From Diplodia intermedia (lineage: Eukaryota; Ascomycota; Dothideomycetes; Botryosphaeriales; Botryosphaeriaceae), in NCBI GenBank assembly GCA_021495925.1, contig JAKEKT010000132.1, positions 1 to 64,000 on the forward strand: a DNA stretch of 64,000 nucleotides. Reading direction: 5' to 3'. Positions within the stretch are counted from its first letter, which is position 1. Each line of letters opens with the position of its first letter. The translations under genes and the position numbers were made by a program. Under the pieces are notes generated by a model, which was given only the letters and a program-made list of their open reading frames with translations, did no database searches and was not told where the DNA came from. Below, piece by piece: positions 21,631-33,895 of the stretch.

Positions 21631-22673
21631 ATGCCGCAGCAGGAGAAGCCCATCACCGCCTACCCCAGCGTCGAGCTCCAGGAGCAGAACCAAGAAGGCG
21701 GTCCCGGCCTCGACGCTGAGCTCAAGCCCGCCGCCAACTTCACCCAGCTCGAGTTCTGGGACAATGATGGCAAGCCGTATCTGAAGGAGTACGAAGGCCG
21801 TGGTCTGCTGAAGGACAAGGCTGTTCTGATCACCGGCGGCGACTCGGGCATCGGCCGTTCCGTGGCAATCCTCATGGCCCGTGAGGGTGCAGATGTCTCC
21901 ATCGTCTACCTGCCCGAAGAAGAGGAGGATGCACAGTGGACCAAGGCCCAAATCGAAAAGGCCGGCCGGCGGGCCAACCTCATTCCCTCGAATGTGCGCG
22001 AAGAGGACGAGTGCAAGAAGATCGTCGATGGCCACATTCAAGCCTTCGGCAAGCTGAACGTGCTGGTCAACAACAGTACGTTCCTCGAACCCATGCCCTC
22101 TGGCTCATCCTCTAACACATGTGTTTTCACAGGCGCGATGCAGGAGATCTCAAACGAGTTCCGCGACATCGACTTGCAATCCGTGGAGAAGACCTACCGC
22201 ACAAACATCCTCGCCATTTTCGCCATGACCAAGTTCGCGCTTCAACACATGAAGCGCGGCGATTGTATCGTCAACTCCAGTTCCGTCGCTGCCTACATGG
22301 GTAACCCTCAGCTCGTTGACTACTCCTCTACCAAGGGTGCCATCACCACCTTTACCCGTTCTCTGGCACAGCAGCAGGCGAAGCACGGAATCAGAGTCAA
22401 TGCAGTTGCACCAGGAATCATGTAAGAGCAGCTGTTAAATCCCACGGATAGCCCGTAGTGCTGACATCTCACAGCTGGACACCGCTTCAACCGGCCACGA
22501 AGGGAAACCCCCCGGAGGTCATGAAGGGCCTTGGAGTCGGCGAAGCTCCGCTTAACCGGCCAGGCATGCCGGTGGAGTGTGCGACCGCTTACGTCTTCCT
22601 TGCCAGCCCATATGGAAGTTACTTCAGTGGAGAAACGGTCCATGCCACGGGAGGGTTGGAAGTGCAGGGCTAA
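21631..22673 (+). CDS. short-chain dehydrogenase/reductase with N-terminal extension
   Basis: Three exons: 21631-22075, 22133-22421 and 22475-22673, with introns of 57 and 53 bp. The product is 310 aa. An N-terminal extension of about 55 residues (PQQEKPITAYPSVELQ) precedes the Rossmann fold. The cofactor motif TGGDSGIG is at about 68-75, VNNSAM stands in the place of NNAG, and the catalytic Tyr/Lys pair is in YSSTKGA (Tyr about 212, Lys about 216). The C-terminus ends HATGGLEVQG. The extension and the TGGDSGIGR motif match the group that includes bacterial general-stress and glucose/ribitol-dehydrogenase-like SDRs. It is probably a cytosolic NAD(P)-dependent oxidoreductase, substrate unknown. 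All three exons join in frame with consensus splice sites. Confidence 0.93.
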
Positions 22674-23313
22674 GCGCCCCTTGTTACGTTTTTGGTTCGG
22701 CTTTGTCGTAGAGAAGAAGATACCATGTGGTTCGGCTTACATAGATTGTGATAATGATAGTGGGAATGGTTCTCCGCCATTCTCAACACAATACTTCTCC
22801 TTGCAATATCTTTGCCCAGATACGTTTCCATCGTGTTTCTCTCTTAACATCTACATGGCTAAGTTGGGCAAGCGGGAGGCAGCTGTTCTAGAAAAATCAG
22901 GTAGGTGTCTGGACAATTCCTCGGTTGAACGGGCACAAGAAGCAAACCTCTGGTCGGTCTTGGCCGTGGACCTGGTGAATGCAGCGACGCAACCCCGATA
23001 CTTGGCGGGGCTTCGTTGCCAGCGGATGCTGCTATGAGCACCGCATCCGCCACGATCTTCACTGCAGCACCTGCTTCTTCCTGTAACGCACCCGAGAATA
23101 GTTCAACCTCCGACCGCATTCCTGGCAACGTTTGCGCAACATGTCCGATAACCATACCTCTGGCCGGTAGGTACAAATCTCTGCCTGATTTCCATCAACA
23201 GGTGCTAATGCCGCAATTTCCGGTGCAGCGGCGGGCCCGACAACGCCCGCCACAACCTGGCCCGTCGCTGCGACGACGCCGCCGCAGGCAACAACAACCC
23301 AACCCTTTCCAAA
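22674..23313. other. intergenic, no supported gene
   Basis: This is the 3' flank of the dehydrogenase and the promoter/leader of the next gene. Short open frames on both strands at 22.86-23.34 kb overlap each other and show no recognisable domain. Confidence 0.55.
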
Positions 23314-24066
23314 ATGAAGAACAGCAATATCTCCCACGACGGCATCGCCGCCATTGCTGGCTCACCCAACGACACCCGCACCGGCCTAGGCAACCCGCGA
23401 GAGTCTCCAGACAACGATGACACCAATAGTGGCTTCGCTACTTCCGGCTCCCCGCCCCTTCCCACCCTCTCTACCCACCCTCTGTTTGAGGAGGTGCGCC
23501 GGCTCAAGGCGGAGCTGGAGGCTGAGAGACGCAAAGCCGCCGCACTGGAGAAGGAGCTCGCCGCCGCCAAGCACTGGTTCAGTCAGGCGCCTGCCGAGGT
23601 CGCTGCGCTTGTCTCCAGCAACGTTACCAAGAACGAGACTGCCGCTGCCGGCAGTCATGAAGACTTCAGGCAGCGCACCGGCAACCCGTGCAGCAGTTTC
23701 TTCTCTAGCAACAGTCGCATCGACCCTAGCTACAACCACCACGTCAATCCGAATCAGAACGCGAGGAGATTGGCGGATGGCGGGCATGATCGCGCTGAAG
23801 ATGCGCACAGCAGGCTCCTAGGCCCTTCGGATTATCTAGGCCATGGTAGCGGCGCGTCTGACAGTACTTCTCGCGAGATCCGTGGTGGCGGCTCCCATGG
23901 CAATCCGTTTCCTGGCCCTCTCGCTGCTACTGATTACAGCTGGGGGGATGCGATCGACCCCCGAGACAACACGGGTAGCCATCTAAATGTTCAGACACCC
24001 GATAAGTCGGACAGCGCTGAGGTCAAGGACGGCCGGAGCGCTGCGGAGAAGGCGGGCGGATGGTAG
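23314..24066 (+). CDS. unrecognised protein with short coiled coil
   Basis: A single open frame of 250 aa starting MKNSNISHDGIAAIAG. The only structured-looking part is a charged heptad segment at about residues 50-90 (LFEEVRRLKAELEAERRKA, then LEKELAAAKHWF). The rest is Ser/Gly/Asn/Asp-rich and probably disordered. There is no signal peptide and no membrane segment. An upstream non-coding exon is possible. It lies 578 bp from the next gene on the same strand, which is also partly coiled coil. No function assigned. Confidence 0.6.
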   Translation: MKNSNISHDGIAAIAGSPNDTRTGLGNPRESPDNDDTNSGFATSGSPPLPTLSTHPLFEEVRRLKAELEAERRKAAALEKELAAAKHWFSQAPAEVAALVSSNVTKNETAAAGSHEDFRQRTGNPCSSFFSSNSRIDPSYNHHVNPNQNARRLADGGHDRAEDAHSRLLGPSDYLGHGSGASDSTSREIRGGGSHGNPFPGPLAATDYSWGDAIDPRDNTGSHLNVQTPDKSDSAEVKDGRSAAEKAGGW

Positions 24067-24644
24067 AGGTGGAAGCTTTGGTTGCCTGGAACTCTTGGTT
24101 TCCTTGTGTGGCATTGCCGTCTTCCTGCACCATATTGGATGCCGGAGCTTTACTTTTTAGGGTACACAGAGACCGGCTAGTTCGATTCTGGAAGTGTAAG
24201 TTATTGGTACAGATAGCAGCCTGATAGATGACTCGGGCAGGGCAGACCGTTTTGGAAGTGGCAATGCGGCCGCTGGTGCCCCGCACTGTGGTTCCGCCCG
24301 CTCCCGTCTCTGGCAACTGTGAAGCAATGGTCTTGGAAGAAGAGGGAAGCTGCGTATTCCAGAGCTGGAAGGCATAGCTGATAGGCCACAGCGCTGTCGA
24401 ATGCCGTGCGCGGGCTACTGCAACTTCTCGTTGACACGTGACAGCGCATCTGATGACCATCTCTTTCCGGCCTCGTTGGCGCCGCTTCTCTCCAGCTGCT
24501 TAAATGCCTCTCTTCTTCTGGCCACAGCGCCCTTTCCCTCCTCCCCTCCACCCAACCTCAACCTTACAACCCCAGACACCCTCCAGCCAACCTATCAAAC
24601 TGCGTACTCAAGCAAACCCAAACACACTTTCGCGAACAACTACC
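24067..24644. other. intergenic, no supported gene
   Basis: A spacer between two same-strand unknown genes. The final ~120 bp is C/T- and A/C-rich, as expected of a fungal 5' leader. No domain is seen in any frame. Confidence 0.55.
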
Positions 24645-27074
24645 ATGACGCGCAAGAAGCCGGTCGGCCACAGGTAAGGTCAAAAAACCGCAAACAACTG
24701 AAGTGGCCCCCCGCTAACCAGCTTCACCTGCTGTAGTGCTGATCCGACCCACGCCCAGCATCTCGAGAAGATCGAACAGAAGGCAAGCAGGCCCGAGTGC
24801 TGCACAGATATTACCGACGAAGCATTGAAGCACCATAACGCCTTCTGTGCGCCCTTGAATCGCAAAGTCCACACCACTGAATTTGTGGCTACTCAAGAGA
24901 AGGAGCCTTGCTGTAGCGCGACTCAATTGCTTCGAGGGCGCCAGAGAGACCTTCGACGTCCTTTTCCTCTCAGCATACAGAAACAGCCCGGTCTTGCTAA
25001 TGCCGCTGTCCAGGATATTTGCACACCCAACCGTGCCGCCATGGATGACAATTCACTTCAGCTCGAGCGTGGTGCGGTCCCTCCTACCCGTCTCCGTGAG
25101 CAGGTCGACTACCCAAACTTGTCGTCCTCGCCGTCACCTCGTCTACGCTGCCCCCGAAGCTCTGAGTTGGCACCTACGGACAGCGGTCGCCTTGAGCCTG
25201 GTGACAAGAAGTCGGACGATTGCTTCAAGGACTTGTACATTTTTGACAAGGACTTGGACGACCGCCGCCACGTCACCTCCATTCCGCGCCACGCTACGAG
25301 TATGTATTCTTTAAGCACCCCCTCCAGCGACAGCACCCCGCTTTTGGCCGGCGTCATGGCCACCGCCGACTCGATCGTCCCACTCAAATTGCGCTGCCAG
25401 CCCGACCGCCGCGACAATGAGCTTCACAACTTCATCGGCGGGCAAGGCTTCCAAAACTGCCTCTATCACCGGGATACAGGCATCGACATGGTGCCGCCAA
25501 CCTACCAGGTTGCTGGTGAATCGCTCAAGAGCTCGTCTGCTCGTCCTTTATCCGAGCTCCTCCACAGTTCGTCGAAGGCAGCTCTTGTTTCGAGGCCTCA
25601 TCTTTTGGAGGGGCCGTTCAACGCTGGCATGGCCAAGTGGTGTTTTGCGAGCGCCGAGCATCTAGAGGAGGAGAAGCACCATCCCGACCAGCTTGGTGGA
25701 CAGCCCACCATGAACGACAGCTTTCTCCCCTTCCAAAATCCGCCTGAGGTCCGTCAGCCCATGGTAAAGACGGAAGCGCTCAAGACACAGGACAATGCAT
25801 CTACTGCGTTCTATTCGTCGCAGCTCCGTCTGATGTTTGCGAAGACGGAGAGGCTGGACGCCACACTCAAGATGCAGCAGGCGACGATCAATACGCTAGA
25901 GGCGACGCTCAAGACACAGGAGGCGATAGTCAAGACACTGTCGGAGAAGCTCAGCACACTGGGGGCGGATATCTCGAAACAGCAGAACAACATGAACAAG
26001 TCACATGTTGCGGTGGCCAAGTACCGGACCTTGATTGAACGGCCGGATGAGATTTGGGATAAGATCTGGGATGAAATGTGGGGCGAGATCTACGAGAACA
26101 AGGAGCTCGATACTGATTCGGTTATCATGCAAACGATCAAGGGTCTGGAGGCTTCCAAGGCTTCGGCAGAGAGGCTCATCAAGGATCTGGAGAGCCGACT
26201 GGACAACAAGATCAATTGGCTCAAGCCGGACAGGTCTTCCCGCGCACACAAAACCGCCACGGCTAAAGGGGGTACTAACAAGAAGCCTGCAGATGCAGGC
26301 GTCGCTGTACCTACTCCTGCCAAGAGGGCGGAAGCTGGTCCCTGGCGCTTGAGTGCTTACGGCGACGGTGGATTTCGCATGATGCGCCATGATGATCCCA
26401 TGAGCAACAGTCGTCATGGCTACCCTTTGATCCAGAAACACCAGAGCGAGGCTGGCAGCTCTGTCCTTGACGCTCTGGACGCTTCTCACCGCGCGAACTC
26501 CTCCAATGCTGAGCTTACAGGCGACTGCCACGACCAGGGTCTTGATATGACTGGCCAGTATCCTATTAGCATCCCTTCCACCGGCGACACCTCCGCTGCT
26601 CCTAAGACCAAAGATTTGCTGCCTGCGATGAAGTCGCAGCAGAAAGATTTGGACAGCAAGGTGACTGAGCCCCCGAGCTACGAGGCGCTGAAGCGCAAGC
26701 CCTCTGACTGGTATATGAGGACTCTGAAGGAGATTGTGAGGGAGGAGGTGATTGATTCGTTCAAGCAAAAGGACATGATATCTGACAGTGCAGATGACAA
26801 GGCCAAAATGATGGCGCGGAGGAAGCTGTGGTTTGGCGATGGCTCGTACCCTTACTCGGACGAGGACAGGAACAACGACAAGAACCTTGAGGCGTTCATC
26901 AGGAAGCAGCTTGCACTCAGTTGGTTTGAGAGGGAGAAGATAGCGGCTATCTTGGAAAAGAAGGCTGCCAAGGTGTCTGCCAGCCGCCCTGGCGCCAGGG
27001 CTGATGAGCACAGTGATGGGCAGAGCAAGGAGAAGACAGTGGGTAAGAGGAGGGCCCGGTCTTCCCAGGAGTAG
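24645..27074 (+). CDS. large unrecognised protein with central coiled coil
   Basis: Two exons, 24645-24673 and 24737-27074, with a 63-bp intron; 788 aa. The start ATG begins MTRKKPVGHS, and the intron splits the Ser codon. The N-terminal ~350 residues are polar with scattered Cys and Ser. At about 390-450 there is a regular coiled coil built from a roughly 14-residue repeat (LDATLKMQQATINT, LEATLKTQEAIVKT, LSEKLSTLGADISK). A Trp-rich helix follows at about 465 (IWDKIWDEMWGEIYE), then a second charged helix. The C-terminal 150 residues include DWYMRTLKEIVREEVIDSF and end in a basic tail. No known domain is recognised. The uninterrupted 2.3-kb frame and splice consensus support a real gene. Confidence 0.75.
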
Positions 27075-27637
27075 ATGGACCGATTTCCTTGTTGCACTCT
27101 GGGATTGGGAGGCAGCGAAGACAGGCAAAGACCGAGTGTAGCAAGGAACAGATTGCAAGGGCTGATTTCCGGGGGCCGATATCTCAATTCCGGCCTGGGA
27201 TATGCGCGAACAGCTAGAAGTAGCGAGGCAATAGAAGAAAGTTGTGAGAAAACGGTGTCTCGGTCGAGGATTCGCAATGCGCGCCTAAAACAGCAAAGGA
27301 CTGAAACATAGCGTGCGCAGCGGCCCAAAGCAGCGCGCAGCTGGAGCAATCAGATGTCGGGTAGATCTTCATCTCATTTCTCGAACGTCGATCGACCCGG
27401 TAGCGCGGACGGAGGGGCATGGCTGACGGGCGATCGGTCAAGATTCCTTGTATCTACCGCGAACTAAAACCCCCCCTCTTAGCTCTGGATTTTAGCTTAG
27501 CTTGCATGGTCTTAGACTCTAAAAGGACGTAAAACCCAAACAAATAGAAAACAAAAATAAATGATGGACGAGCGGCCATGCGAACTCTCTTGTCCAAGGA
27601 CGGATGGATGTTGAGTTTTCTGTAATCGTACGGAGGT

Positions 27638-27674
27638 AGCTAGGCACCTGCCTAGTAGGTAAGGTAGGTAGGCC
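27638..27674. repeat. TAGGTAAGGTAGGTAGG motif cluster
   Basis: Several TAGG(T) units, partly palindromic with CACCTGCCTA just before. It is similar to the cluster at 4587-4605. Its position 0.7 kb upstream of the beta-glucosidase makes a promoter role possible but unproven. Confidence 0.4.
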
Positions 27675-28316
27675 CCAGCGCGTGACGTCATGCGAGCTGC
27701 TCGGCTAATGCGCTCCTGCTCCCTTTGCTTCCACCCTTCATCTCACTAACTCTCCCTTCTGGACAACGTCGCCATGCGGAGGCCGAGCACGGGCGCGTGC
27801 CGCGACGTTGACTCGGTGCGGGGACGCCTTCACCGCGTTTCGTCGCCGGCCTCTCGCCTCTCGCCTCCCCCCTTTCCTGCAGCCACGCATCAACGGCTTT
27901 CCGGCAACGGCCCCGCCGCCCAATCAATGGGTTCTGAGCTGACCTCGCCCAGCTCTCGCGACACCCTTTCCCAAACGGCGCCCGTCAGCAGCTTCAACAT
28001 GGTCGCGTGGCCGACGGGCCCCAGCGCGGGCCGTGCCTCCCCACGTAAATAGCATGGACGATGGGCATAGCGAGATTGCTTGCGCCGTTATGGCAGCTTC
28101 TCCGAACTCCCGCCCGCCCTGCTCCCGTATACGGCACCCTGGTCCCTACTCGCTTGCGCTGCGCAACCGCGTGCCATTGGTTCCTGGCCGCTGGATCTAC
28201 AGGAGACGCTCCAGCCGAGCCATCGCCCTGCGCTAACGAAGTCTCCAAGCCGCCGGTTCTTTATACTGGCGAGCTTGGCCAGCACCACCTGCTTCCGATT
28301 GCCGAGTCTGTGCCTG

Positions 28317-28324
28317 CTATAAGG
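28317..28324 (+). promoter_or_regulatory. TATA-like element of the GH3 gene
   Basis: CTATAAGG lies 83 bp before the start codon of the beta-glucosidase, in a C/T-rich leader context. It is a reasonable core-promoter candidate; no transcript start is known. Confidence 0.4.
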
Positions 28325-28406
28325 AAACCATTGCCCGCCCTGCTCCCGGTTTGCTTCTCTTCTCCAGCGCAGCGGTGCCCCTTCGCATGCCAGCGTGCTC
28401 GTAGCC

Positions 28407-31283
28407 ATGTCCGTCTCTCTCTTGATCGGCGCAGCTTCTGCCCAGCCTCTCGTTTTCGCCTCTCTGCTATCCCTTCCTTTCTTCCCCAGCAGAGCCTCCG
28501 CTCAGAGTCTGCCTAGCGACCCGCGCTATGACTATTTTCTTTCGATTTTCCAAGCTGCAGACCAGGCCGTTTCCACCAATGCCGCCGTGCCCGATGGCTA
28601 TGTGGCCGCTCCCTGGTATCCCACGCCTTACGGGGGTTGGACTGAGGACTGGAGCACGAGCTATGCGAAAGCCGCCGAGCTTGTCTCCAACATGACGCTT
28701 GCCGAGAAGACGAACAGTGCGTCGGCCACCAGTCTTCCGCTGATTGATTGCTTTTGGACTAACGTGTGAACAGTTACGGTTGGCACAGGCTATTTCATGG
28801 GTAGGTCAAAAGTGCGTCCTGTGCATGTTCCATGTTGACCACAGAGTAGGCCGTTGCGTTGGAAACACCGGCAGCGCTCCCCGTCTGGGATTCCCGCAGC
28901 TTTGCCTGCAGGACTCAGCCCTTGGGGTCAAGGGTACCGAGAACAACACCGCCTTTCCACCCGGTATCACTGTCGGTGCCACCTGGAACAAGGATTTGAT
29001 GTATGCTCGCGGAGAGGCCATTGGCGAGGAGTTCCGCGGCAAAGGTGTCAACGTGCACCTTGGCCCAACCGTTGGGCCCTTGGGCCGCAAGCCCCGTGGT
29101 GGCCGCAACTGGGAAGGCTTCGGCGCGGATCCCGTCTTGCAAGCCGTTGGCGGTGCTCTGACGATCAAGGGCGTGCAGGCCCAAGGCGTCATGGCTACCA
29201 TCAAACACTTGGTTGGGAACGAGCAGGAGTCGTACCGCATGTAAGACGGCAGCGCTCTCGCCTTCTCACAGCACCGACCTCGCTAACATGTAGCAGGTAC
29301 AACCCTTTCCAGCCCGGTATCAGTGCTAACATTGACGACCGCACCCTGCACGAAATCTACCTCTGGCCTTTTGCCGAGGGTGTTCGTGCCGGTGTCGTCT
29401 CCGTCATGGGTGCCTACAATGCTGTCAACGGGTCGGCATCCACTCAAAACAGCTACCTCATCAACAACCTCTTGAAAGATGAGCTTGGCTTCCAGGGTTT
29501 CATCATGAGCGATTGGTTCGCCCAGATTTCTGGTGCCGGCGCTGCCTTGGCCGGTCTTGACATGAGTATGCCCGGCGACCCGACCATTCCTTTGTTCGGT
29601 AACTCCTGGTGGGCTTTCCACCTCACTGAGGCTGTTCTCAACGGCTCGGTTCCCGTCGACAGATTGAACGACATGGCGACCCGTATCGTCGCCGCCTGGT
29701 ACCAAGTCGGCCAAGACCAGGATTATCCGGATATTAACTTCTCCACTTGGACCGAAGATGCGGAAGGCCTCCTTTACCCTGGAGCCTTGATCTCGCCGAC
29801 AATGATTGTGAATGAGTTCGTCGATGTCCAAGACGACCACGCTGCTGTTGTCAGGAATATCTCCACGGAAGCCGTCACCATGCTCAAGAACGACAACGGC
29901 ACACTGCCTCTCAGGGAGAGCACGCCGTTGAAGGTCTTTGGAACTGCTGCTGAGAAGAACGCTGATGGGATCAACTCATGCTCTGACAAGGCTTGTAACA
30001 AGGGCACGCTTGGCATGGGCTGGGGCTCTGGTACTGCTGATTTCCCTTACCTGGATTCGCCGATGGATGCATTGAACTCAAGAGCCGACAATGTCACTTT
30101 CTACAACACTGATAGCTTCCCGTCCGACGCTGTTGCCAACGATGGAGACGTTGCCTTGGTCTTCGTCACTTCGGACTCCGGTGAGAACTATCTGTCCGTT
30201 GAAGGCAACCCTGGAGACCGCACTTCATCTGGCTTAAACGTCTGGCACAATGGTGATGAGCTCGTCCAAAAAGCTGCCGAGAAGTACGACAATGTCATCG
30301 TCATCGTCCAGACTGTGGGTCCCATCCTTGTCGAAGAATGGATCGATTTGCCTTCGGTCAAAGCCGTCCTCTTCCAGCACCTGCCTGGTCAAGAAGCCGG
30401 TGAATCCCTTACCACCGTCTTGTATGGTGACGAGTCCCCCAGCGGCCATCTACCGTACAGCATTGTCAAGAAGGAAGACGATCTCCCTGATAGCGTTGGC
30501 ATCGTTGGCTTCGAGCTCGGCCAGCCGCAGGACACCTTCTCCGAGGGTCTCTACATTGATTACCGCTACTTGAACAAGCAGAAGATCGCGCCTCGTTACC
30601 CCTTCGGCCACGGCCTCAGCTACACCAGCTTCAACTACTCGGCCACCATTGCTGCCGGTGTCGAGCTTACATCCACGCCGCCCACGCGCCCCGCCAAGGG
30701 CAGCACGCCGTCGTACTCGACCGAGATCCCGCAGCCCAGCGAGGCCGTTGCGCCCGAGGGCTTCGACAAAGTGTGGCGCTACCTCTACTCGTGGCTGTCC
30801 GAGTCCGAGGCAAACTCGGCGTACGAGAAGCGCAACTCGTCCGACTACCCCTACCCGGAAGGCTACTCGACGGAGCAGAAGGCCGGCGTCCCGGCTGGCG
30901 GTGCCCAGGGCGGCAACCCGGCGCTTTGGGACGCGGCCTTTAACGTCTCCGTCACCGTGGCCAACACCGGCTCCGCCCCCGGCAAGGCCGTGGCGCAGTT
31001 GTACGTGCAGTACCCCGAAGGAAGCTCGTACGACACTCCCGTCATCCAGCTGAGGGACTTCGGCAAGACGGCAACGCTTCAGCCCGGTGAGAGCGAGACG
31101 GTCGCGCTGACGCTGACGCGCAAGGACGTCAGCGTTTGGGATGTCGTGAGCCAGAACTGGGTCGTGCCGGACGTTGGCGGCGAGTACAAGTTCTGGGTGG
31201 GCGAGAGCTCGGGCGCGCTGGGAGTCGCGTGTTCGAGTACTGGGCTGACGTGTGAGGGTGGGCAAGAGAGTCCGGTCGCTTGA
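28407..31283 (+). CDS. GH3 beta-glucosidase, secreted
   Basis: Four exons: 28407-28716, 28774-28800, 28850-29240 and 29297-31283, with introns of 57, 49 and 56 bp. Exon 2 is only 27 nt. The product is 904 aa. The N-terminus has a hydrophobic stretch ending [11 protein letters not shown], which should act as a signal peptide. The GH3 (alpha/beta)8 domain runs to about residue 430, with [14 protein letters not shown] and [13 protein letters not shown]. The nucleophile Asp is about residue 315 in MSDWFAQ. The alpha/beta sandwich domain carries the loop [17 protein letters not shown], which holds the likely acid/base Glu. The fibronectin-III-like domain is at the C-terminus ([14 protein letters not shown], then [10 protein letters not shown]). 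It releases glucose from cello-oligosaccharides or other beta-glucosides. The acceptor of intron 3 is ambiguous by 3 bp. There are many N-glycosylation sites. Confidence 0.95.
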
Positions 31284-33268
31284 GTGGGTTGCTAAAAAGA
31301 TTGAGGACTGTTTTTCCTTTTCACTCCGTTGTCACGCACGGCTTTTTCGGATTTTGTGGACATGACGGATGACGACTCTGGGCGTGCTGTTGCATATGAT
31401 TAATTCTTGGGGGTATTAGGCGTGCCTTGCGCCGTGGCTCTCAGCGAGAAGGCCGGGGAGGAGTTGATGATTTGAATTCAGAGGTCCATAAATAAAACGA
31501 AGTGTCCGTGCGTCTGAAACCCGGGGTTCTAGCTTGTTGATGAAGTGGATTGATTAACATGCTGACGTGAGGTTACACCGCAACCGCCCTTGCGTCTGAA
31601 GGATATGGTTCTACAGCGGGACGGACATGGTCGTAGAGGCACTGCCTGTCTTGTAGCCGGTGGCAAGCTTGGGCTGATGTTCCAATGTTGCAGGAAGCCA
31701 TCCATTTCCGAAGATAGCAATATCCCTGAGATCCATCTCGTTCGGATTGGTCACCGGCTGCAAGCAGGGGTGGTAGACACAAAACCGGCTCAGCACGAGG
31801 CGTTCCAACGGCTTTCTTCCTGAAACGTCGCGCACAGCTGGGTGGTTGATGGTGGTGTGATTGCCCCGAGTAGGTTCTCCCCGTCTCTATCTGGGCAGTC
31901 TCACAGGGCCGATGCCTGGCGGCAATCGGATCAGCCCACGCACGCGAGGTGCCTGGCGGTGCACAAGCTCCCACGAAAGCGTTCGTCCCACTTCTTGGCC
32001 CCGATACCGATAAAGCGACGCTGCGGTGCAGCCCATCTTCGGGCCGGCGACCTTCGCCCTGCTCTGCGTCATCGCACGCAGCAAACCCGTCGTCATTCGC
32101 CCCGCGCCGTGGCAAGTGGCGCGGCACGACTCACCAGCCAGCAAATGCGCCGACTCCGCCGTTCTCGAAGTGCAGCGGTGTTTCCCTGCGACGTTACGTC
32201 CCATGCAAAGCAAGGGGGCGCAGTCGATTTCTCCTCGGCGCGCACACACGCGGTGCCGGTAGCGCGGTCCACGTTCTGGAAGTGGTCGGAACATTCGGGT
32301 TGATGATGGTTGGGCGTTGCCTGCACGTCGGAGATTTTCCGGACACACGTCTCGTCCACTTATGTATCTGGCAGAGAGATGGGGATTGGAGGAAGCGATA
32401 AGCGGTTGGGGAGGACCCACAAGCTTGTCGGGAGATCATCACAGAAAATCATGAGGCTGGGGACTCGGGCGTATACTCTAGCCAAGGGACCGTTGTTACC
32501 TGGGAAGCTTGTTTGGCGTGATACGACGCTGCCCATCCTTTCCGTTTTGGGCCTGTTCTTTCCAATCGGCGCTCAACGCTTCGCACAGTTGTTTTTATTT
32601 CCTCGTGGACGCTGGCCCCAGTCAAATTGCAGGTCCGCATCAGTTGATGAAGGCACAAAGTATGTTTGACAGCATTGCGTCCCGGCAGAGGGCGTCGACC
32701 GCAGCTGAGGGCTGTACCCCGTATCCCTCGTGTTGGCGTCTCCACCGTGGCAGGCTACATGGCCAAGCTGCACGATACAGAAGACACGGCCAGCGCACGA
32801 GCCCCCCGGCTCTCGGGAAGGAGCTGCATCGATGCGGGTGCCGTGCCACCGCCGTCACTGCTTTGGGCCGTCCGCGCTACCAGCAGCCGTTGTATCGGCC
32901 TGCCCGTGTGCTCCGGAAACTTGCGGGAGTGGCGCTGCAGGATCCGAGTGCGCCATCAGGCATCGTGACTGGGGTCTTGGGGCCTTGGGTGACGTGGGTG
33001 CGCTTGCGGCCGCTGCTGCTGGCCATTGCTCCTTCGGGGTGGACCCTCTCGTCGCCGCTTCCCATGATGCTGCCACACCGCATCAGCAGACCACGTCTGG
33101 ACCCTCATTGGACCTGCACCGCCACCAAACCGGCTTGCCAGTCACTTCTTCTGCTGGACCATAAATACTCTGCTCTTCCCTGACCATGCACCCTTCCTGC
33201 TTCCTCAACTCCCCTCCAAGCCTCCAACACCATCTCCGCAACACCTACCGAGAACCAATCCCGCCAAC
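31284..33268. other. intergenic, no supported gene
   Basis: Open frames at 31.5-33.2 kb overlap on both strands with no domain. The final ~110 bp before 33269 is the promoter and leader of the small secreted protein gene. Confidence 0.6.
33161..33167 (+). promoter_or_regulatory. TATA-like element of the small secreted protein gene
   Basis: ATAAATA lies 102 bp before the ATG at 33269. The DNA between is C/T- and A/C-rich, as in fungal 5' leaders. Confidence 0.45.
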
Positions 33269-33895
33269 ATGCAATTCCTCACCCTCGCCCTCCTCGGCCT
33301 CGGCGGCCTCACCTCTGCCGCTCCGACCCTGATGCACCGCACCGTCTCAACCACCCAATACGAAATCTCGACGCTGAAGACGCACTTCATGGGCAAGAAC
33401 AGCGGCATCGCCGACGGCTCCTGGCCCGCCGGCACCGAGTTCAACAGCACCATCGAGCTCACCATCCAGTACCCCGGTCAGTCGGGCGTCGTCAACGCCA
33501 GCGCCGAGTCTACGACCTGCACCGCCAGCTGGCCCAACGGCACCCACCCCGTCGACTGGAACGCATGCGAGAACGAGAACGTGGGCTGGAAGTTCACCGA
33601 CTTCACCACCGAGGCCAAGTTCACCGTCGAGGTCGGCCGCATCACCGGCGAGACGTAAGTCTTCCATGTCCACACCAACCCCTTTTGATGTTGACTAACG
33701 TCCCCTCGCAGTTCGGCCGATACCGGTTCCGTCTCGATCGAGGCCAACAACTTCGCCTCTGACGACTCCTGGCTCACCTGCCTCGCCGGCGCTCCTACCA
33801 CCGGCATCCACTGTGACCTGGACGGCGTGATGAGCAAGCAGAAGTCTCCCATCCCGGTCACCGTCACCTCTGGCCCGGTCATCGGTCCTTTCTAA
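33269..33895 (+). CDS. small secreted four-cysteine protein (possibly AA1-like)
   Basis: Two exons, 33269-33654 and 33712-33895, with a 57-bp intron; 189 aa. A clear signal peptide (MQFLTLALLGLGGLTSAAP) is followed by a compact beta-rich domain. It has four cysteines, in TTCTASW, NACENENV, LTCLAGA and IHCDLDG, and several N-glycosylation sequons. No membrane segment or GPI signal is seen. The size, Cys count and beta-strand spacing resemble the AA1-like (Alt a 1) fold of fungal secreted proteins, but this is a resemblance by eye only. It may be an effector or wall-associated protein. Confidence 0.85.

Larger units (their letters stand above)
27075..28406. other. intergenic; promoter region of the beta-glucosidase
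   Basis: No gene is supported. It contains a TAGGTA motif cluster at 27638-27674 and a TATA-like element at 28317-28324. Confidence 0.55.

Noticed and set aside
26001..27158. 385-codon minus-strand frame opposite the coiled-coil gene
   Set aside because: No domain; the plus strand has an uninterrupted frame twice as long with spliced start and a regular heptad repeat.
30450..31265. 271-codon minus-strand frame opposite the beta-glucosidase
   Set aside because: Shadow of the GH3 C-terminal coding sequence.
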